The position numbers were made by a program, and so were the translations under genes. This document shows, piece after piece, positions 13,182 to 25,168 of a stretch of 64,000 bases of DNA; position 1 is the stretch's first letter; each line of letters begins with the position of its first letter. The stretch covers positions 14,590,495-14,654,494 of the forward strand of contig CP053150.1 in NCBI GenBank assembly GCA_014607495.2, read 5' to 3'. Source of the stretch: Carposina sasakii. Its lineage: Eukaryota > Arthropoda > Insecta > Lepidoptera > Carposinidae. The notes below the pieces were generated by a model. It saw nothing but the letters and a program-made list of their open reading frames with translations, had not been told where the DNA came from and did no database searches.

Positions 13182-13540
13182 TTAAGAAATGGAAAAATAA
13201 TATAGTCATACACAGAGCAACTAGCGCCAATGAAGGGAACTATTGGCGAAAGATACATACTCGTACTTTACACGCTTCTGCAACTCAAATCGTGTTATTA
13301 CAAAAGAATTTAAACACTATTCAAGCTGAACATTCCTTAAATTTGACAGTTGATATTCCATACATTTTGCTGTCAAATGTCATCAATCAGACTTGTCTAG
13401 CTATTTTGTAACAACACTGTCTAGCGTCTAGTTAGTTGTCTATGGTTATTTTCCTTAATGCTGGCCGTGCAGTGCACGAGGTAATCCTCCGACAGGCGCC
13501 CGGAGACAGCAAGGAGCCGGGCGGCGGCTGCGCGTGCTAG

Positions 13541-13588
13541 GCCACGCCACGCCGCGCCGCGCCACGCCACGCGACACGACGCGACTGC
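13541..13588. repeat. GC-rich pentamer microsatellite
   Basis: Imperfect tandem units of GCCAC/GCCGC/GCGAC fill about 48 bases in otherwise AT-rich intron sequence. The flanking 60 bases are also GC-rich. It creates an Arg/Ala-rich open frame on the - strand that I do not accept as coding. Confidence 0.7.
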
Positions 13589-16500
13589 CACTACGTCGTC
13601 TTACCCGCGAGCACCAAGCAAATGGCAAATTCGCATCGAAAGTTAAGTTTAGATAGTGACTTTTCACATTGTTTAGGTTTGTCCGTTTACTGACGTGCTA
13701 GTAAATTATGTTCTATAGATGAAATTGTCGACGTTTCAAAAATATTATTTGCCTGTGGTTTGTTTTTCTGTAACCGCGTTTGCGAATCTGGCAGCTTGCA
13801 TATTATTAGCTAATAAATACACACTTTAAAAATGTGTAAAGCTTAGTGTCGCATATGAACTAACAACATAGGGAAGCTACAGGCATATGCAAAGTAACTA
13901 TTTAGGGCGGTCGGTAACTCGATCTAGTGCTTTTGTGTTTATTTTATGCCACTTTATAATGAAGTTTACAGCTCAGAATATAATGCGACATGGCATAATG
14001 CTGTAACTACACTGAATTATGCCAAAGTAGGTCATGACAGTTGTGATTATTAATTAATTTCAATAAACTAATTTACTGAAGACTTTAGTAGGGTAACCAT
14101 AAGGTCATATATAGTAGAAGTGGTATGGTGCTCTACGCTGCATATAGCGGCCTCTCGCTTCCACAAAACAAAGTGTTAATGGTTAACAATATATGCTTCA
14201 GATTAGTTAGTTCAAGCAAGATTGATATTGAACATATGTTTATCAATCAGCCCAAACTCCCCCACTGCTGGGTATATGCCCTATTTAAACACGGGTTAGA
14301 CAGAAGATATTCTATTCTCTGTCAAAAGTCCCTAATCACTTACTATGTCAACCGTTTACTGCAATTATTATAAACGCAAAAGCACTCGTCGCTGCAGTGT
14401 TACTTGTATGTCTCATATCAGTCAGTAACCAATAAAAAAGGTATAAAACATGCAAGACACCAAGCAAGCCAGTCTGTCAGCATATATGTAAGTAGAAACA
14501 CAGCCTTAGTTTGCTTTAACGTGAACTTGCTAGATTACTTTTTATGTTATTGTATGACTTGTACAAGATATACTATAAAGTCAATGTGAACCGATTATTC
14601 GTTTATAGCAAAATATATCTTAGTTTATATTTAACACCAGTGCTGCCAATTTGTATCAATATTTTTTGTATGTCACATTTTTTGAGTGTTGTAAGACAGT
14701 TTTTAAATGTAAAAAAAAAAGGCAGCTTTTGAAAGGTTTCATTTATGATATTGCCATTTGTGTAGGTATGTTCGAAGTGGGCTTGCTTATCTTATAACTA
14801 CGGAACCATATCTCACGCAATACGAGTCCAGATTAAATGCAATAATGTTACGACACAACGCCGAGCGTGATTGGAGTTCAAAAATCTACAACCACTTTTT
14901 GTAGTATAATTTCTTAAACTAATTTCCAAAGCTTCTATGGAAATTGAGCATTTGCACCAGTGGCAGATACTAGTGAATGAAGTTCATTTTAGCAAGTCTA
15001 AAATCGCAATACTTAAATATGTAGATACTGAGCTTGACAGCTTTTATTAAGCAGCCAAGAAACATGATGTCTGTAAAAAGTCGTGACGTCATAAAAAGGA
15101 CTTTTGATTTTCAAGGTCTACCAACATAACATTCTGTTTTGAAAAGTAATAAAGTATTTATTTATGTTGTATAAATCTTATTAATTATGGGGATTCGGTA
15201 TAATACATTACAATCTCGGCCAATTGTCGAACACTTATACGATGACATAATAAATGCAGCTGCAATATTACAAAAAAGTTGTGTTGTAGATTTTTGGTCT
15301 CCGAAATTGTAAGAGATTTATTTATATTGTATATAGCACGCGACTGCGGTACCTAGAATATATTTGACATCTCGATTTAATCATGAATTTTAATATCAAC
15401 TGATTACTATTTTGTTCTTAGTAAGTATACATATTTATTTTAAGTGTTAAGGGAGTTGCTGACCAAGTAGAATGACATACTGGAAAAAATATTATTTGTG
15501 TCTTTTAAAAGTCTTTAAGCTGTAGGCCATTGTAATATTTTATTATTAGTTTTCAAATAATTAAACAGGTAAATTCGTAAATAAAACGATGTTCGGTTTC
15601 ATCCATGTGTGACCCTCTATGTATAAATCTTACACTGATTACACAATATACTTATGATAAGGTACCGCAGTCCATGTACATTAGTATTATTTATTTACTT
15701 AGCTTAAGGGTTAAAATCTTATGATTCTTATCTATAGTTTTTTTAATTAGTGAGATTTTCACTGCTAGCTTTTAATGTGGTCAATTCAATGTATTGTTAA
15801 AAAAACATATTTTTTGAGATTTGATCTCTAAACATTTAATTTTATATACCTATATACTGATTTAAAAGCAATATAAATATAACCACTATGATTTTATCAC
15901 TAAATTTTTTCTTTAACATAATAGTATAATGTACCTATATCATTCCAAGGAATTAACAACAATGTTTTTAAACAACGACTTCTTAAATTGATTTATCAAA
16001 TATTATAAATAAACAAAACAGACATCTCTAACTGTTTTTATGAAAGATTTTTAGTTGTGACTCTTATATTGTTTTTTTTTTTTTTTTTCTAAAAAGAGAC
16101 TGCATAGCAATCAGATGTATTTATATTTATGTTATTAAGAGTAAATGTAAGTTAGTAATCAATTTGAAGAATCATTTCTATGTATAGGTAACTTTGCATC
16201 ACGTTGCTGTGGTTGCTTGTCTCATTTCATTTGCTCAGTTGAACTTATGAATAGTTTTGTATGGGCGCTACAGGTAAAGTCTGTCTTAGAAGTGGTAAAC
16301 AAGTGAGGTGGCGCCACTAACGTTATGTGCATGTGACAAAATCAATGTATTCAATGGGGGCCACCGTTTTTGAGCTCACTATTTGACACTACTGTAGCGC
16401 GCGTTTTTTAAACATGTCGAAAATTTAGGTACACACACGAGATAATTTTATATACCTTAAAAGACAACCGTACTATTAAAATAATAACAAGCATCAGAAA

Positions 16501-16881
16501 TCATTCTAATTAAGACAATGGTTGCATGGACATGGATTCTCTTGCCTTTCCTTCGAGATATACTAAATTAAAAAAAACCTCATGTTACACCAGCGTCTCT
16601 GAATTCACTCGCGGCGGCCCCCATTGTTCCACTTAAATACTTTTTGGACAAGCCGTACCTCTGGTTGCTACAGAATTTTATTGTGCGCACGGACTTGAGG
16701 CAGCCCTGAGTTTATTAGGCGCAGGCGCACCTTGCTGCTGCTAATGCATAGGTATTATCCCATGTTCGTACGCATATTTATGAGTAAGTGTAAATATCCG
16801 TTCCACACGCTGATTATGTTTTAAATAAAAATCTTTTATAACACCATTTTTGGCCTTTTCATCCAATTTCCCCCAAATTTT

Positions 16882-17250
16882 TAACCGACTTCAAAACCGA
16901 AATCAATTCGTCTGTATGTTTTTTTTATGTTTGTTACCTCAGAACTCCGTCATTTATGAACCGATTTCCCATTATTGGTCCCATATTTACCACATCGGAA
17001 TCTGATGATGGGATCTTGGAGAAATCGAGGGTAATCCTAAAATATTGTAGGCACATGTAGTCTGTTTTTACACTTTTACTGAGCGTTTTGGTCACCTACA
17101 TATAAAACATAACATGTGATGATGGAATCTATAAGGAATCAAGGGATATCCTCAAATATAATAGGCACGAGTAGTCCGTTTTTAGATTTTTATAGAGAAT
17201 TTTGGTCAGCTACACATAATATAAAGGAAACGAGGGTCTGATGATGGAGC
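16882..17250 (+). repeat. AACCGACTTC repeat with internal tandem units
   Basis: The copy starts aaccgacttcaaaaccgaaa and tcaattcgtctgtatgtttt. About two and a third units follow, each with ctgatgatggaatct/gatcttgga, ggcac(a/g)…tagtc(c/t)g, and a ttttggtca(c/g)ctacatat segment, with a period near 125 bp. A short relative begins at 1093. Confidence 0.6.
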
Positions 17251-17292
17251 CACCGAAAAACATAGTGGAACTTTTTAGTAACAAAATCCCCC

Positions 17293-17535
17293 TATGGCAG
17301 GGGGAAGCCTACGTCCAGTAGTGGACTGCAATAGGCTTATGAAGATGAAGATAATTGTGTTAAGTCGTGTAATTATATGTTGCGTTAAGCCGTGTCCGAA
17401 GTAAGATGGTTATAGAGGAAGAGGTAGACATGAGAATAACGAGATGACGGATAATAGGGATGACTGAAAGAAGAGTACCTACATATTGCACCGACGCCAA
17501 ATGATTGGGAACAGGGCGGGAAGAAGGAGTGTAAT
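17293..17535 (+). repeat. Two LINE 3'-end fragments
   Basis: ggggaagcctacgtccagta and gtggactgcaataggcttat with a GAAGAT tail (17301-17352) is an RTE-type LINE end. ccgacgccaaatgattggga with acagggcgggaagaaggagt (17490-17531) matches the second fragment type at 9507-9545. Confidence 0.6.
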
Positions 17536-18299
17536 TATATGTTGCTTATATATTGTCAGGCGTAAAGTTTCGAAGCCTAGTCATTTTTCTCTTTTGTCAT
17601 GTGGCATATTTAATCATTTGCTGGCATATAAATCTGACAATATTATGCCTTCTAAACGTCGTACACGGCTTAACGCAATATATATTTTCCCTTTACTAAA
17701 ATTTAAATTTAGTAAGCTCGAGTTTTGGCTCATAGGGGAGGAAGTCGGTTTTTCGTTTAAAAAAAATTATGTTAGATAAGTACTTTATGATACGGCCGCT
17801 TGTCTTACGAGCATCCATACATTGAGTTGTACGTAACGTTGGCAATCCTATTCCACTCTAATCCATTGGGCAAATCCATTAATGGATTAGATTCCATAGA
17901 GCTTAATAATACATACTTAGTAATATAAAGAGAATTAAATTGTAACGTGAGCTGATATAGATTTTTTTGGTTGGGTGTTGACCAAGATAAAAAATAAAAT
18001 GCAAACTTTCATGGACTGTTGTCATGAACATTTTGAAAAGCTCTTATTACTGATCGAAAATATCGGTATTTGGTCTGTACTTATGCAAAAGTGCACAAAA
18101 TATATTATATCTAATCTATGAATATTGCAACTTTTGTGTAAAGAAGAGCCAGGCAAATATTGAAAGTCCGGCTTCAGGCCATTAATTGATATGCATTTCC
18201 GGCAAGTAAAAACAGTCGCGTCAACATAATGGTACTTGATAACTATTACAATACTCGTATTTGCTGTTATTTACATCCTATCACACATCACACACACCA

Positions 18300-18350
18300 C
18301 ACGCACATAATCACACCTTTATCCCTTACGGGGTAGGCAGAGCATCCTAT
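18300..18350 (+). repeat. LINE-type fragment (TTATCCCTTACGGGGTAGGC)
   Basis: taatcacacctttatccctt and acggggtaggcagagca recur at 23224-23292 and inverted at 57680-57765, so this is a dispersed repeat end. It sits just 5' of the Rab6 last exon. Confidence 0.6.
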
Positions 18351-18476
18351 GTTTTATAATTATTTACGTCTAACATCCCCTAAGTTAAAAACTTAGACTA
18401 CTAAATAGTCAAATGCTACAACCAACAACTACCCAATGTCATCTGTATCGGAATATCCTTGACTCTATCCCAGCAG

Positions 18477-18544
18477 TGGACCTGCAGACCCAGTCCCCGA
18501 TGGGCTCCGAGCAGGAAGGCAGCGAGAGCGGCTGCGTCTGCTGA
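18477..18544 (+). CDS. Rab6: Rab6 GTPase, last coding exon with CVC prenylation end
   Basis: Two bases (TG) complete the Met codon begun at 10370. Then 21 codons read DLQTQSPMGSEQEGSESGCV, ending in Cys and TGA at 18542-18544. The terminal CVC is a CXC geranylgeranylation signal, like the CSC or CAC ends of other Rab6 proteins, and would anchor the protein to Golgi membranes. The acceptor tract (ccttgactctatcccagcag) ends in a tandem CAGCAG; the downstream AG is preferred because it keeps the conserved EDM junction, whereas the upstream AG would give EDTV. The three exons yield about 113 residues of an expected roughly 208. The preceding intron is about 8.1 kb. Confidence 0.92.
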
Positions 18545-18769
18545 GCCCCCCGCCGCCCCGCGCCCCGCACACCGCTTCTATACGCCCCTCAGGTTTCTGC
18601 AAACGCTACAATACGTGTTGCTGCAACCGCTACCATACGCGTTGCTGCAACGATCTCATGAGTATTCTTCACACAGGACTTTTTATGGATTTATTGTAAA
18701 GGAGCCGAGCGAGATGAAGATGCAATCTAAATTGTACTGAGCTACCAATGGTCCAGCAGATACAGTTTT

Positions 18770-18775
18770 AATAAA
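18770..18775 (+). promoter_or_regulatory. Candidate poly(A) signal of Rab6
   Basis: An AATAAA hexamer lies about 225 bases after the Rab6 stop codon, in AT-rich sequence. It is the first canonical hexamer I noticed downstream. Cleavage position is not visible from sequence alone. Confidence 0.45.
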
Positions 18776-21700
18776 TTCTAGCAAAACTGCGAAGCATTGT
18801 AAAGGTTATTGAAACCTACATAAATTGGCCCGTAAAAATTACATATAACAAAAATAGCTAATCGATCTTTGTCGTTGATAGAAGTTCGTAACTTTGAATT
18901 TGATAATCCATGGGCGATCATGTCGCCATCTCGTGTCGAGAACTCGCATGAATTTGTTGCAGCAACCTAGTTACTGCAGCTTCATACACAGTTGCCTCTC
19001 GTGTTAGCAAAGTTATTTATGTTGAACACTAATAGATGAAAGGTGACTTATGTCCCTAAATAATAATTGTAAAATGCGTTGTTATTTAAAAATAGAGTTA
19101 AAGAGTAAATATATGTTAGAAAAACACACATAATGCGAATTGTACTAAGCGTGTGGACATATAACTGAGAGAAAGAGAAGGTCTGATTTCCCTTTTCCTA
19201 ATTTCACCATTAACGTCTAAAAATTAAAGATAATTTCGATCTCGAGTTCAGCTTGTGGATTGATTCCAAATTGTTCTTTTGTTATAAACGAATGCTATAA
19301 TTTGGCCAACAAAAAAATAACATGATTTTATTAAGGAATGTGCTAAGTAAGGGTAGATCAAATACTTATAGGTACTTATTGAAAAAAATAGCATAACCGA
19401 TACCGTTATGATAACTTTAAGCTCTTGCAGTTTTTCCAGTATTCGTAAAATAGACATCTTTGAACGTTTTTTGCTAACAATAGTTTAACCATTTTTGTAG
19501 ACCTTTACTCGATGCTAGATCTTTACTCTCATTGAAACCATTGAGTTAGGAAAGCAATAGATGTGTACATGAGCTGATTTCCATATTGTCATTTCTTCTT
19601 TCGCTGACTTTTGGTAAATATGATAGAGATAGCGTTAGAGGAGACTCTTTTTTGCGGGATCGTTTTTGTTGCATGATCAGTAGTGTTGTTATTTCAATTC
19701 AGAGGAAAGATGATTTGGAACTGAAGTACTAACGGCTATGGGATTAATTACCACATCTATTGTTTCTCTAATTCAAAGTGAAACAGACCAAATTGCAACA
19801 GTAATATGTATTTTTATAAATGTGGTTTTATACCTATTTTTTGCTGCCGTTGGTATTTTGTAGAATTTACCATTTTGACAGAAGTTATGTTACAATGCTG
19901 TTTTATCTATATGGTAGCAATATTAATGAATTAAGAGAGGTAGGGGGTTTTATGGCCTGCAATTTTAGTGAAAGTACAGATAAGCACAAATTGTCTTCGA
20001 AGCCCAAATCATGCTATTGCAAAATTGGTGGTATTTTATGTGTTACCATAGTAAAAAAATCCGTTACTTATTGAAAATACCTATGGATGAATAAAAAATC
20101 AGAATTCTCCATTCCCGCAATCTTCTCTTGGTATACTAGGGTACATAAAGAAACGGACATGCATGGTAATAGGTAGGTACCGCGCTTTAGACGTTACAAA
20201 GACAACAGTTTCTGCATTTGCTCATAATATTGTACCTTTTTACTTATAACCTATCCAAATATCACTACGATTTCTATTCTACTTTTTATACTTGTGGAAA
20301 TAGTTAAATCATAATATTTCCAGGGTTTGTATTATTGTGGAAGTGAGACGCCACAATAAATAGTAAAGAGCGTTTTTTTTACATAGGTATTTTTTATATA
20401 CAATGTACTACACAGACTTGGCGCCATAATATACGTACCTACGAGTATCTAGTCCCTGTGGTTGGTTTGGAAATAACACCTATTGAGCGCATTGTGGCCA
20501 ATTTGCTGATGTTCCAGTAGCCTTAAAATAAGTGTTGCCACCATTCCTGTAATCTAAGAAGTTTGTTTAGCAAATGAACTCTATGGTTTAACTTTTTACA
20601 TCATTATAAATAGATACGCATTGGTCGGATTTAACTGCCATAAAATTTTCATATGCCATTACAAAAGCTACGCTTATCACTACTTATATTTGACGAATTA
20701 TGTTCTTTATTATCTCCGTTTAAAGGGTATAAAGTAATGTTACACTGCATGGTAAACGCGGGAGTTTTCTTGTGAAAGGGTTGGTACTTACATAGGGGTT
20801 GTTGGAGCGTGTGTGTAAAGCTTGATATACTTATATCGTGGGAATTATGGAAAAGGTAGCGACAGGCGACTTAATCAAAATATATTTATTGTAATCAATT
20901 GTGTTGGAGGTTTGCCTTTCTACTTTGGACTTGGAGCGACTTGGAGTGGGGTAAGCACGAGCCTTTTTATGCGGCGTAACGCTAGCGTCTCACTAGCAAA
21001 ATCTATGTGATTTGACAGTTTGACGATAGCGTTACGGACTATCGAGAGGTTCGTGGTTACCCCTTAGGTTTTGTACTAGAGTGCGTTCCAAGGAGTTCCA
21101 TGGAATGTTTGCCCTAGTAACTATGTGTACAACTGTATTACTGCATACAAAACATGTTAATTTCGAAATCAGGAATAGAAGTTATTCTATGAAACTTTGA
21201 GGCTACGCTTATTTGCGGGTAGTGTCGCCAATATAAATCTTAAGTTTTCGCGTGTAGAAACAAGTCCAGGAACAAGAACCGCTGTATACATATATAAAAG
21301 GAAACCAGGAGCGCGGTCCAAAATAGATTCGCAGGAAAATCTCGTAATTTATTCATTAATGCTTTCACAGTTAACAAAATAGCTTTGACTCACAACTATG
21401 TATGATATATTAAAATGGTTGTCACATAGCTGGTGTTTGCCTACCGCCGCCGATGCCTATGTATGAAATGTAAAATGTATCCACGTTGTAGATGCCAGGC
21501 GTTTACATTATCCTGCTGTCAATCTAGCAGATTCATATTCTATTTTGTTGACTGTGAAGCTGTATATTCTGGCCAATAATATCTGTACAATTCATACATA
21601 CTATTTTATCACCAAAATAACGTATTTAATATGATTGCTTATCCAATACATAGATAATAATGTTCCTGTGCCAAGTCGGTATTTCGCTAATGGAAAAAGT

Positions 21701-22117
21701 CTGTTCATCTATGCTTTGTGTACAGATATGTTAGCCAAGACATGTTTGTTATTTGATTTTAAATTTTATCTTTTTGGTATCCCCGCATACCCTGTGAGGC
21801 ATAATTAAGAGGAGGCTAAGACTTTATTATAACTAAGAAATTTCATACATTTTGACTAATTATATAAATATGTATATCTTAAGCACACACAACTAGTGAA
21901 TTTATTTCAGTATTTGTAGTTTAATTATGTTTTAAGATAAATACAATGACTTGTGCTTCTATTTCTGCCTCTTTATTTTACTGTATTGATCACCGATTTA
22001 TCAGGATGCACAGAGGAGACCAAGAGGCCTAGGACGAAAGAAAACAGTATCCACGTTGTGCGTGGTACATGCAAATGTTAGGTTATTTCAGTGATTGGTT
22101 CATACTGCGCTTCGTAG
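18776..22117. other. Intergenic region between Rab6 and bib, first part
   Basis: AT-rich DNA downstream of Rab6. Short open frames at 19248-19457, 19820-20074, 20822-21010 and 21197-21382 have no recognisable motifs and no coding-like composition. I see no gene or clear repeat here. Confidence 0.6.
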
Positions 22118-22263
22118 GCTACATTGATGGTCGCAGTGCAACATGGATTATCGCGTCTGTTAGGCTGCCTATCCACCAGAGATGTGTTATGCTACATTGA
22201 TGGTCGCAGTGCAACATGGATTAACGCGTCTGTTAGGCTGCCTATCCACCAGAGATGTGTTAT
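22118..22263 (+). repeat. Tandem duplication, 73-bp unit
   Basis: Two adjacent 73-base units (22118-22190, 22191-22263) begin gctacattgatggtcgcagt and end agagatgtgttat. They differ at one base seen by eye (ttatcgcg versus ttaacgcg). A further partial gctacgttgctacg follows. Near identity implies a recent duplication. Confidence 0.9.
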
Positions 22264-22416
22264 GCTACGTTGCTACGTATGCGTGTGATTTCTACCAATA
22301 AAATTCATTCGTCCAAGATGTCAATGCATTTGATTGGTGGATATCAAATGCATCCGCAACGTTGCATAGTGGAAAGGTATACCCAATGAGGTTTTATTTA
22401 TGTACATATACATACA

Positions 22417-23217
22417 CTAGTGGCCCGCCCTCGCTTCGCTTCGGTGCATAGCTACGACTTCATATGTATAGGTAGGTACAATGGTTTTCGTAAAAATTTG
22501 GAACTCCGTTGCTCCCCTTCCCATGGGAATTTCGGGAAATCCGTTCTTAGAGCTTCCTCGTAGTCCCTAATCCGATTCCAGCTTCGTAAAAATAGCGGTT
22601 TTCGTAAAAAATGAATTCCCGTTTTCGTCTGTTCTTAGTGCCTTCCCGTGGTAAATTTCATATGGTAAATGAATCGTTCCCCTTAATTTCGGGAAATGCT
22701 TCTTCGCAGTCCCTAATAACTATACAGGTCTGATTTCCACTTAATGTGTATAGCGGTTTTCGTAAAAAAAACCCCTTCCTGTGGAAATTTTGGGAAATTC
22801 CATCCATAGTGCTTCCTCATAGTCCCTAATCCGATTTCAGCTTCATACAAAAAGCAGTGATCGTAAAAATTTTGAATTCCCGTTTGTCCCCTTCCCGTGG
22901 GAATTTCGGGAAATCTGTTTTTGGTCCTCCCTCGCTGTCCTCAATGAACATAGAGTAGGTATATGCCCGATTTCAGCTTCATATGTATAGCGGTTTTCGT
23001 AAAAAATATTGAATTTCCCGTTGGTCGTCTTCCCGTGGGAATATCGGGAAATTATTATAGCCTATGTTCATCCAGGGTAATCCATCTAATAAGGATTTTA
23101 ACGGTGAAAGAATTTTTGAAATCGGTCCAGTAGTTTCGGAGCCTATTCGCTGCAAATAAATAAATAAACAAACAAACAAACAATTAACGTTTACCTCTTT
23201 ATAATATTAGTATAGAT
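22417..23217 (+). repeat. About 800-bp dispersed repeat with internal tandem array
   Basis: The head is ctagtggcccgccctcgctt. About five degenerate units of roughly 115-150 bp follow, each with cggttttcgtaaaaa, cccgtttgtccccttcccgt, gggaatttcgggaaat and tagtccctaatccgatttca. The end is aatcggtccagtagtttcgg, AAAC/AAAT microsatellite and tttataatattagtatagat. The conserved head and tail look like those of a non-autonomous element I cannot classify. No genuine coding frame. Confidence 0.75.
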
Positions 23218-23223
23218 ATAGAT

Positions 23224-23292
23224 ATAATCACGCCTTTATCCCTTACGGGGTAGGCAGAGCACCAAGGGCCGATAGGACCACATGGTGCCACT
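23224..23292 (+). repeat. LINE-type fragment, abuts the preceding repeat
   Basis: taatcacgcctttatccctt, acggggtaggcagagcacca and a ggaccacatggtgccacttt end. It is nearly the reverse complement of 57680-57765. Confidence 0.7.
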
Positions 23293-24089
23293 TTTGACCA
23301 ATTTTGAGGGTATAGTTGAGATGTACAAGTGTGGTTAGTCGGTTTTATTTTCAAATCATTTGGTATACCGGGTATACCTTATACTTTTCTCGGTGGGATA
23401 CTTCTAAAGGTTAATTTACTTCTAAAAGTGGGTGGGAATGGTGGGATGATAAAAGGAAAAATAATGCGTAACTGTCATTAATTTTTATTTCAAAATTTAT
23501 TTACATTGTTCATTAATTTACATATTAAAAAGTACAAATTAGATACTTGTAACAAAGTTATTAAACAGTTGGCATACGAATTACATTTGGAAAACGTTAT
23601 TTTTTGTTATTTATATAAGTACTACTACCAGTGGTGATAAATGTACATCCAGAGGCTTCTTCTGTTGTAAATTCTAGCGGAAGACAGTGAAATATGGCTT
23701 GCCTTTTAGTGTTAAAGAATTCATGCCTCATTGTGCGAATTGCGTAAATGTCATAATTTTGTTATTCTATTCCATTTGTGCGCAAGCGCAAGAATGGGCG
23801 GACCAGGCAGGACTAAATAGAGCGCAGTTGTAGAAGCTCGCAAAGGGCGCAATAGGCTATATTTACCTACATTGGTATATAAATTATGCACAGTTTATTG
23901 ATATATAACAGATCGGAATGTCTCTAATATTTAACAGTATTAAAATTTCTTAGCGTGCCTTACAATATTGTGCGAATATATCTTTATTATATAAGTTAAC
24001 TTCGTTGTGTGATTTCTTGTAACAAAGCGTCTTTCTGAATCACATACAGCGGTCAAATCCATAACGTTTGAATGGTGCTGTGTGACTTA
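23293..24089. other. No recognised feature
   Basis: AT-rich intergenic sequence; nothing recognised. Confidence 0.5.
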
Positions 24090-24362
24090 GGGTAAAGACA
24101 AACGGACTGCAATTCAACTGCAAGTCGACTGCGAAATTGCAGTTTGAATGCAGTTAGCACGACCGTAATGAAACTGCAAACCAACTGCATGTAACGTGCA
24201 GTTTGATTGCAGTTGGTGTTCAGTTACACCGACAAGTCATAGGTACGACAGTTACGTTGACGTGCAGTAAGCTTGCAGTTTCATTGCAGTCGTGCCGTAA
24301 ACTGCATCGGAACTGTAATTTGGCAGTCGACTTGCAGTTGAATTGCAGTCCGTGTGTCCTTA
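24090..24362. mobile_element. Inverted-repeat element dense in CTGCA/TGCAG
   Basis: The left arm acggactgcaattcaactgc and aagtcgactgc is mirrored at the right as gcagtcgacttgcagttgaa and ttgcagtccgt. Between them CTGCA or TGCAG occurs more than a dozen times in both orientations. There is no open frame. I read it as a MITE with repeated subterminal motifs; superfamily unknown because target duplications are unclear. Confidence 0.75.
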
Positions 24363-24908
24363 AGGTACAGCAATTAGAATAATGTTTTTTTAAATTTATA
24401 GATATGGATAGTGAATAACTATTGCATTGAAATTATTATTTACCTACACTTAAAATTGTACCATAATACTGATTTCACATATATGTACTTATCTAATAAA
24501 GAAGAATATTAACTATATTGCTTTAGAGTAATTGGAAAGTATTTAATTTTTTTTATATACGCAATTATCTACGAGTATAGCTCGTTTGTAATCTCAACAA
24601 ATTGATTGTTGGTGTCCCATTATGTAGGTGGCTATTTAAAATGCATTTAATTATTTGTTATTATTATTTAGAGATATTTCTTTACATCGAAACATCTAAA
24701 GCTAACTAACGTCTTGTACATTTAGACAAAATGCCAAATTATTGAAAATTTCATTAACCTACAATTAAAAATCCTACGAGTATAAGTTAAACATTATCAA
24801 CAATTTATTCAAATTACCCTATCTAGTGTTTCTACCTATGTGTTACCTACATCTATTCATTTGGCAATTTAAAATTATGGAAGTACACAACTAAAAGTAT
24901 TAATTATA

Positions 24909-25168
24909 CAGGGTGTAACAAAAAGGGTATGTTGAGCGAAAAGCTGTATAAATAGCCCACTATAGAGAACCTATTTCCAAAATTTGAAACTCGAAATCAC
25001 ATTTTAATTTTTCAAGATTGTATGAAAATTCCTGAGATATTTAAAAATTCTCCATACTATCGGGAAAAATAAACATGTGATTTCGGATCTCAAATTTTGT
25101 GAATAGCTTCTCTATAGTGGGCTATTTACATAGCTTTTCGCTTAACATACCCTTTTTGTTACACCCTG
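24909..25168. mobile_element. Intact MITE, TA target, 260 bp
   Basis: It begins cagggtgtaacaaaaagggt and ends accctttttgttacaccctg, flanked on both sides by TA. The terminal inverted repeats extend more than 60 bp with few mismatches (atgttgagcgaaaagct … agcttttcgcttaacat; agcccactatagagaa … ttctctatagtgggct). TA duplication and CAGGG ends fit the Tc1/mariner superfamily. Relatives or ends lie at 7716 and 26464. Confidence 0.85.

Larger units (their letters stand above)
10371..18476 (+). other. Rab6 intron, 8.1 kb
   Basis: Phase-1 intron between the penultimate and last Rab6 coding exons. It holds a LINE 3' end (12975-13181), a GC-rich microsatellite (13541-13588), a tandem dispersed repeat (16882-17250) and LINE tail fragments (17293-17535, 18300-18350). 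Open frames around 10699-10968, 12289-12627 and 14125-14732 are AT-rich, lack family motifs and look like chance frames. The segment 11629-11847 (- strand) ends in GGGCGGAGCCGCGGG-type sequence resembling the GC ends of dispersed repeats, so it is probably repeat-derived too. Confidence 0.7.

Noticed and set aside
13455..13667. Arg/Ala-rich - strand frame
   Set aside because: Created by the GC pentamer array; no conserved domain or splice support.
16362..16625. Inverted 15-mer caatgggggccaccg / cggcggcccccattg
   Set aside because: Only a single short inverted match about 250 bp apart; no terminal structure or target duplication to call an element.
18459..18740. 93-codon + frame over the last Rab6 exon
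   Set aside because: Different frame from the CVC end; a shadow of the exon and its 3' UTR.
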